From Candidatus Thorarchaeota archaeon (GTDB lineage Archaea; Asgardarchaeota; Thorarchaeia; Thorarchaeales; Thorarchaeaceae), in contig JAEORG010000113.1 of NCBI GenBank assembly GCA_016841005.1, positions 1 through 7,643 on the forward strand: a stretch of 7,643 nucleotides of DNA, read 5' to 3'. The notes under the pieces are model-generated. The model made no database searches. It was not told where the DNA came from and worked only from the letters and a program-made list of their open reading frames with translations. Made by a program: the position numbers and the translations under genes. Shown here in pieces: positions 6,348 through 7,643 of the stretch (position 1 is its first letter; the number at the start of each line of letters is the position of its first letter).

Positions 6348-6361
6348 GAGGGATGATATTG
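6348..6361 (+). promoter_or_regulatory. ribosome-binding sequence favouring a TTG start
   Basis: GAGGG (6348-6352) touches the ATG at 6353, leaving no spacer, but lies 6 nt before the in-frame TTG at 6359. The TTG is therefore the better start for the third roadblock gene, shortening it by two residues. Confidence 0.5.
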
Positions 6362-6784
6362 AGTGTTGGAAAACTGGAACTCTTAGGTCAAATCGTTGAT
6401 GGGTTAGTAGAAGACCCAAAGAGAAGTATCACTGGCTGTGTGGTCACAAATGAAAGAGGAATGATTATTGCAGGTAGAACAAAAGATGGAGCATCGGACC
6501 AAACATTGGCCGCTATGATCTCACTTCTATCATCAACTGCAGAACGTGTGAACCGCAATCTAGGAGTAGGTTACCCAAAATTGACTTTGATTAAATCTTC
6601 AGGAGTGAAGATATCAGTTAGGGAGTTTACAGTCCGCAACAAACGGTTCCGATTAGGAGCAATGTTGAGTGAAACAAATAATGGTCGAAGATCCTTCATT
6701 AGAAGACGGATTTCTGATAGAAGGACAGAGACTACTTTGGAAAATGCAGTTCAGAATGTCCGAAATATTCTAGAGAGTAATTAG
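6359..6784 (+). CDS. roadblock/LC7 protein with an arginine-rich insertion
   Basis: This is a 141-residue protein from TTG 6359 (143 from ATG 6353). The roadblock pattern is clear: 'ITGCVVTNERGMIIAGR' (24-40), the central helix 'SDQTLAAMISLLSSTAERVN' (46-65), strands to about 103, and the C-terminal helix 'LENAVQNVRNIL' (127-138). Between the last strand and that helix, where the canonical roadblock gene upstream has only a tight turn, there is an extra loop with RRSFIRRRISDRR (110-122): seven arginines in thirteen residues. Such a patch could bind nucleic acid, acidic lipid or an acidic protein surface; none can be chosen from sequence. It follows the divergent roadblock-like gene by 13 nt and precedes the second sensor by about 41 nt, all in the same direction, so it belongs to the GTPase operon. 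Confidence 0.8.
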   Translation: MSVGKLELLGQIVDGLVEDPKRSITGCVVTNERGMIIAGRTKDGASDQTLAAMISLLSSTAERVNRNLGVGYPKLTLIKSSGVKISVREFTVRNKRFRLGAMLSETNNGRRSFIRRRISDRRTETTLENAVQNVRNILESN

Positions 6785-6825
6785 TTGAAATAATGATGTA
6801 AGAGGTGTTTGAGAAAATCCGGGGG

Positions 6826-7643
6826 ATGTGGGATGTGTGTAAAGACTCCGATCAATTAAAACATTCTACATACGAGTGTTCAAGCGTATCGGAAGCAGAT
6901 ACTGATTTTACAGGCACTAAAAAGATAGATGATACCCACGATTCACTTAGGGATAGTACACAATTGAGATCTATAGTTGAGTCAACTCCCATGGGATTAC
7001 ACATGTACAAGCTGACTTTGGGGGATGATCTTGTTTTCATATATGCAAATCCTGCAGCAGATGCAACATTAGGATTAGACCATTCGAAATTTATTGGAAA
7101 ACGAATTGAAGAAGCCTTTCCTTCGATTGTTGATACTGAAATACCAGATATATATCGAGAAGTTGCGAAAACTGGAGTTTCTTGGGGCACAGAATCTTTG
7201 GATTATGAAGATAATCAGATTAGTGGAACATTTGACATACGAGCTTTTCAAGTTTCTAGAGGAATTATGGCTGTATATTTTGTGGACGTCACAGAACGAA
7301 GAAAAATAGAAAACCAAGTTGCAGCTCAACGAGATTTTCTAAAAGGTGTTATTGATTCTTTGACCCATCCATTCTATATTATTGATGCAAGCGATTATTC
7401 AATAAAGATGTCAAATAAAGCTGCACGATTATCATTCCATACAGGACTACAGACTTGTTTTAGTTTAACACACAGAAGGGACATCCCATGCAATGGGATT
7501 TCTCATCCATGTCCCCTTGTTGAAATAAAGAAGACAGGCAAACCGGTGGTTGTTGAACATGAACATTATACTAGTGATGGACAGGTGAGATATCACCAAG
7601 TACATGGGTATCCGATATTTGACGAAGAAGGTAAAATTACACA
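6826..7643 (+). CDS. second PAS-domain sensor, cut by the window edge (probable kinase)
   Basis: This reading frame stays open to the window end (272 codons from ATG 6826), so its C terminus is missing. After a polar, low-complexity N terminus (1-45) comes a PAS domain (about 46-160: 'LRSIVESTPMGLHMYKL', 'FIYANPAADATLGLD', 'FIGKRIEEAFPS', ending 'FVDVTERR') of a type common in archaeal and deltaproteobacterial sensors. A second PAS domain (about 168 onward) carries Cys211, His216, Cys222, His227 and Cys229. That second domain aligns without gaps to PAS4 of the upstream kinase, about half of some 104 residues being identical. A histidine-kinase core is expected beyond the edge but is not seen. 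No membrane segment is visible. Start choice is uncertain: GTG 6805, ATG 6826 or GTG 6835 (GGGGG at 6821-6825 suits the last); an in-frame TAA at 6799 sets the limit. It seems to be the distal gene of the GTPase operon. Confidence 0.85.
   Translation, partial: MWDVCKDSDQLKHSTYECSSVSEADTDFTGTKKIDDTHDSLRDSTQLRSIVESTPMGLHMYKLTLGDDLVFIYANPAADATLGLDHSKFIGKRIEEAFPSIVDTEIPDIYREVAKTGVSWGTESLDYEDNQISGTFDIRAFQVSRGIMAVYFVDVTERRKIENQVAAQRDFLKGVIDSLTHPFYIIDASDYSIKMSNKAARLSFHTGLQTCFSLTHRRDIPCNGISHPCPLVEIKKTGKPVVVEHEHYTSDGQVRYHQVHGYPIFDEEGKIT

Noticed and set aside
7094..7309. Small + strand frame inside the second sensor
   Set aside because: The other frame encodes a clear PAS domain and stays open to the window end; this one is a shadow.
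1..7643. CRISPR array, insertion sequence, tRNA or rRNA gene
   Set aside because: No regularly spaced repeats, transposase, terminal inverted repeats or RNA-gene signatures were seen anywhere in the window.

Overview
The window looks archaeal. Several starts have TATA-like elements about 27 bp upstream, one kinase appears leaderless, ribosome-binding sites are of the GGTGA/GGAG type, TTG and GTG starts are used, and the proteins are typical archaeal families: PRC-barrel, a REC domain of the 'FTGQGREEVAI' type fused to PAS domains and a histidine kinase, roadblock/LC7 proteins and a small GTPase. Moderate AT-richness and the number of roadblock proteins with a G-protein would suit an Asgard-type archaeon (for example Thorarchaeia-like), but no marker gene fixes the lineage. 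All eight supported genes lie on the + strand, and nothing convincing is coded on the - strand.

Layout. (1) 56-730: a protein with two PRC-barrel domains, followed by a hairpin terminator nested inside a longer inverted repeat (723-797). (2) About 823-3417: a promoter and a large soluble sensor, REC-PAS-PAS-PAS-PAS-histidine kinase, probably read from a leaderless GTG. (3) 3437-4041: a promoter carrying a TTTCGG-N6-CCGNAA inverted repeat, then a GbsR/MarR-like winged-helix regulator. (4) 4099-4216: a second promoter with almost the same inverted repeat placed next to its TATA element. (5) 4217 to the window end: a compact run of a duplicated two-CW cysteine protein, a roadblock protein, a small GTPase, a divergent long roadblock-like protein, a third roadblock protein with an arginine-rich insertion, and the start of a second PAS sensor cut by the window edge.

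How it may fit together. The set (sensor kinase, several roadblock proteins, one GTPase, winged-helix regulator) resembles the bacterial 'conservon' (Cvn) and MglA/MglB arrangements, where roadblock proteins act on a small GTPase downstream of a sensor. The two sensors here share an almost identical kind of PAS domain with a C-x4-H-x5-C-x4-H-x-C motif, and the two-CW protein has fourteen regularly spaced cysteines, so a metal- or redox-linked input is a reasonable guess. The regulator probably controls its own gene and the GTPase operon through the shared operator. Membership of one system is inferred from gene order, operator sharing and domain sharing; no function has been shown.
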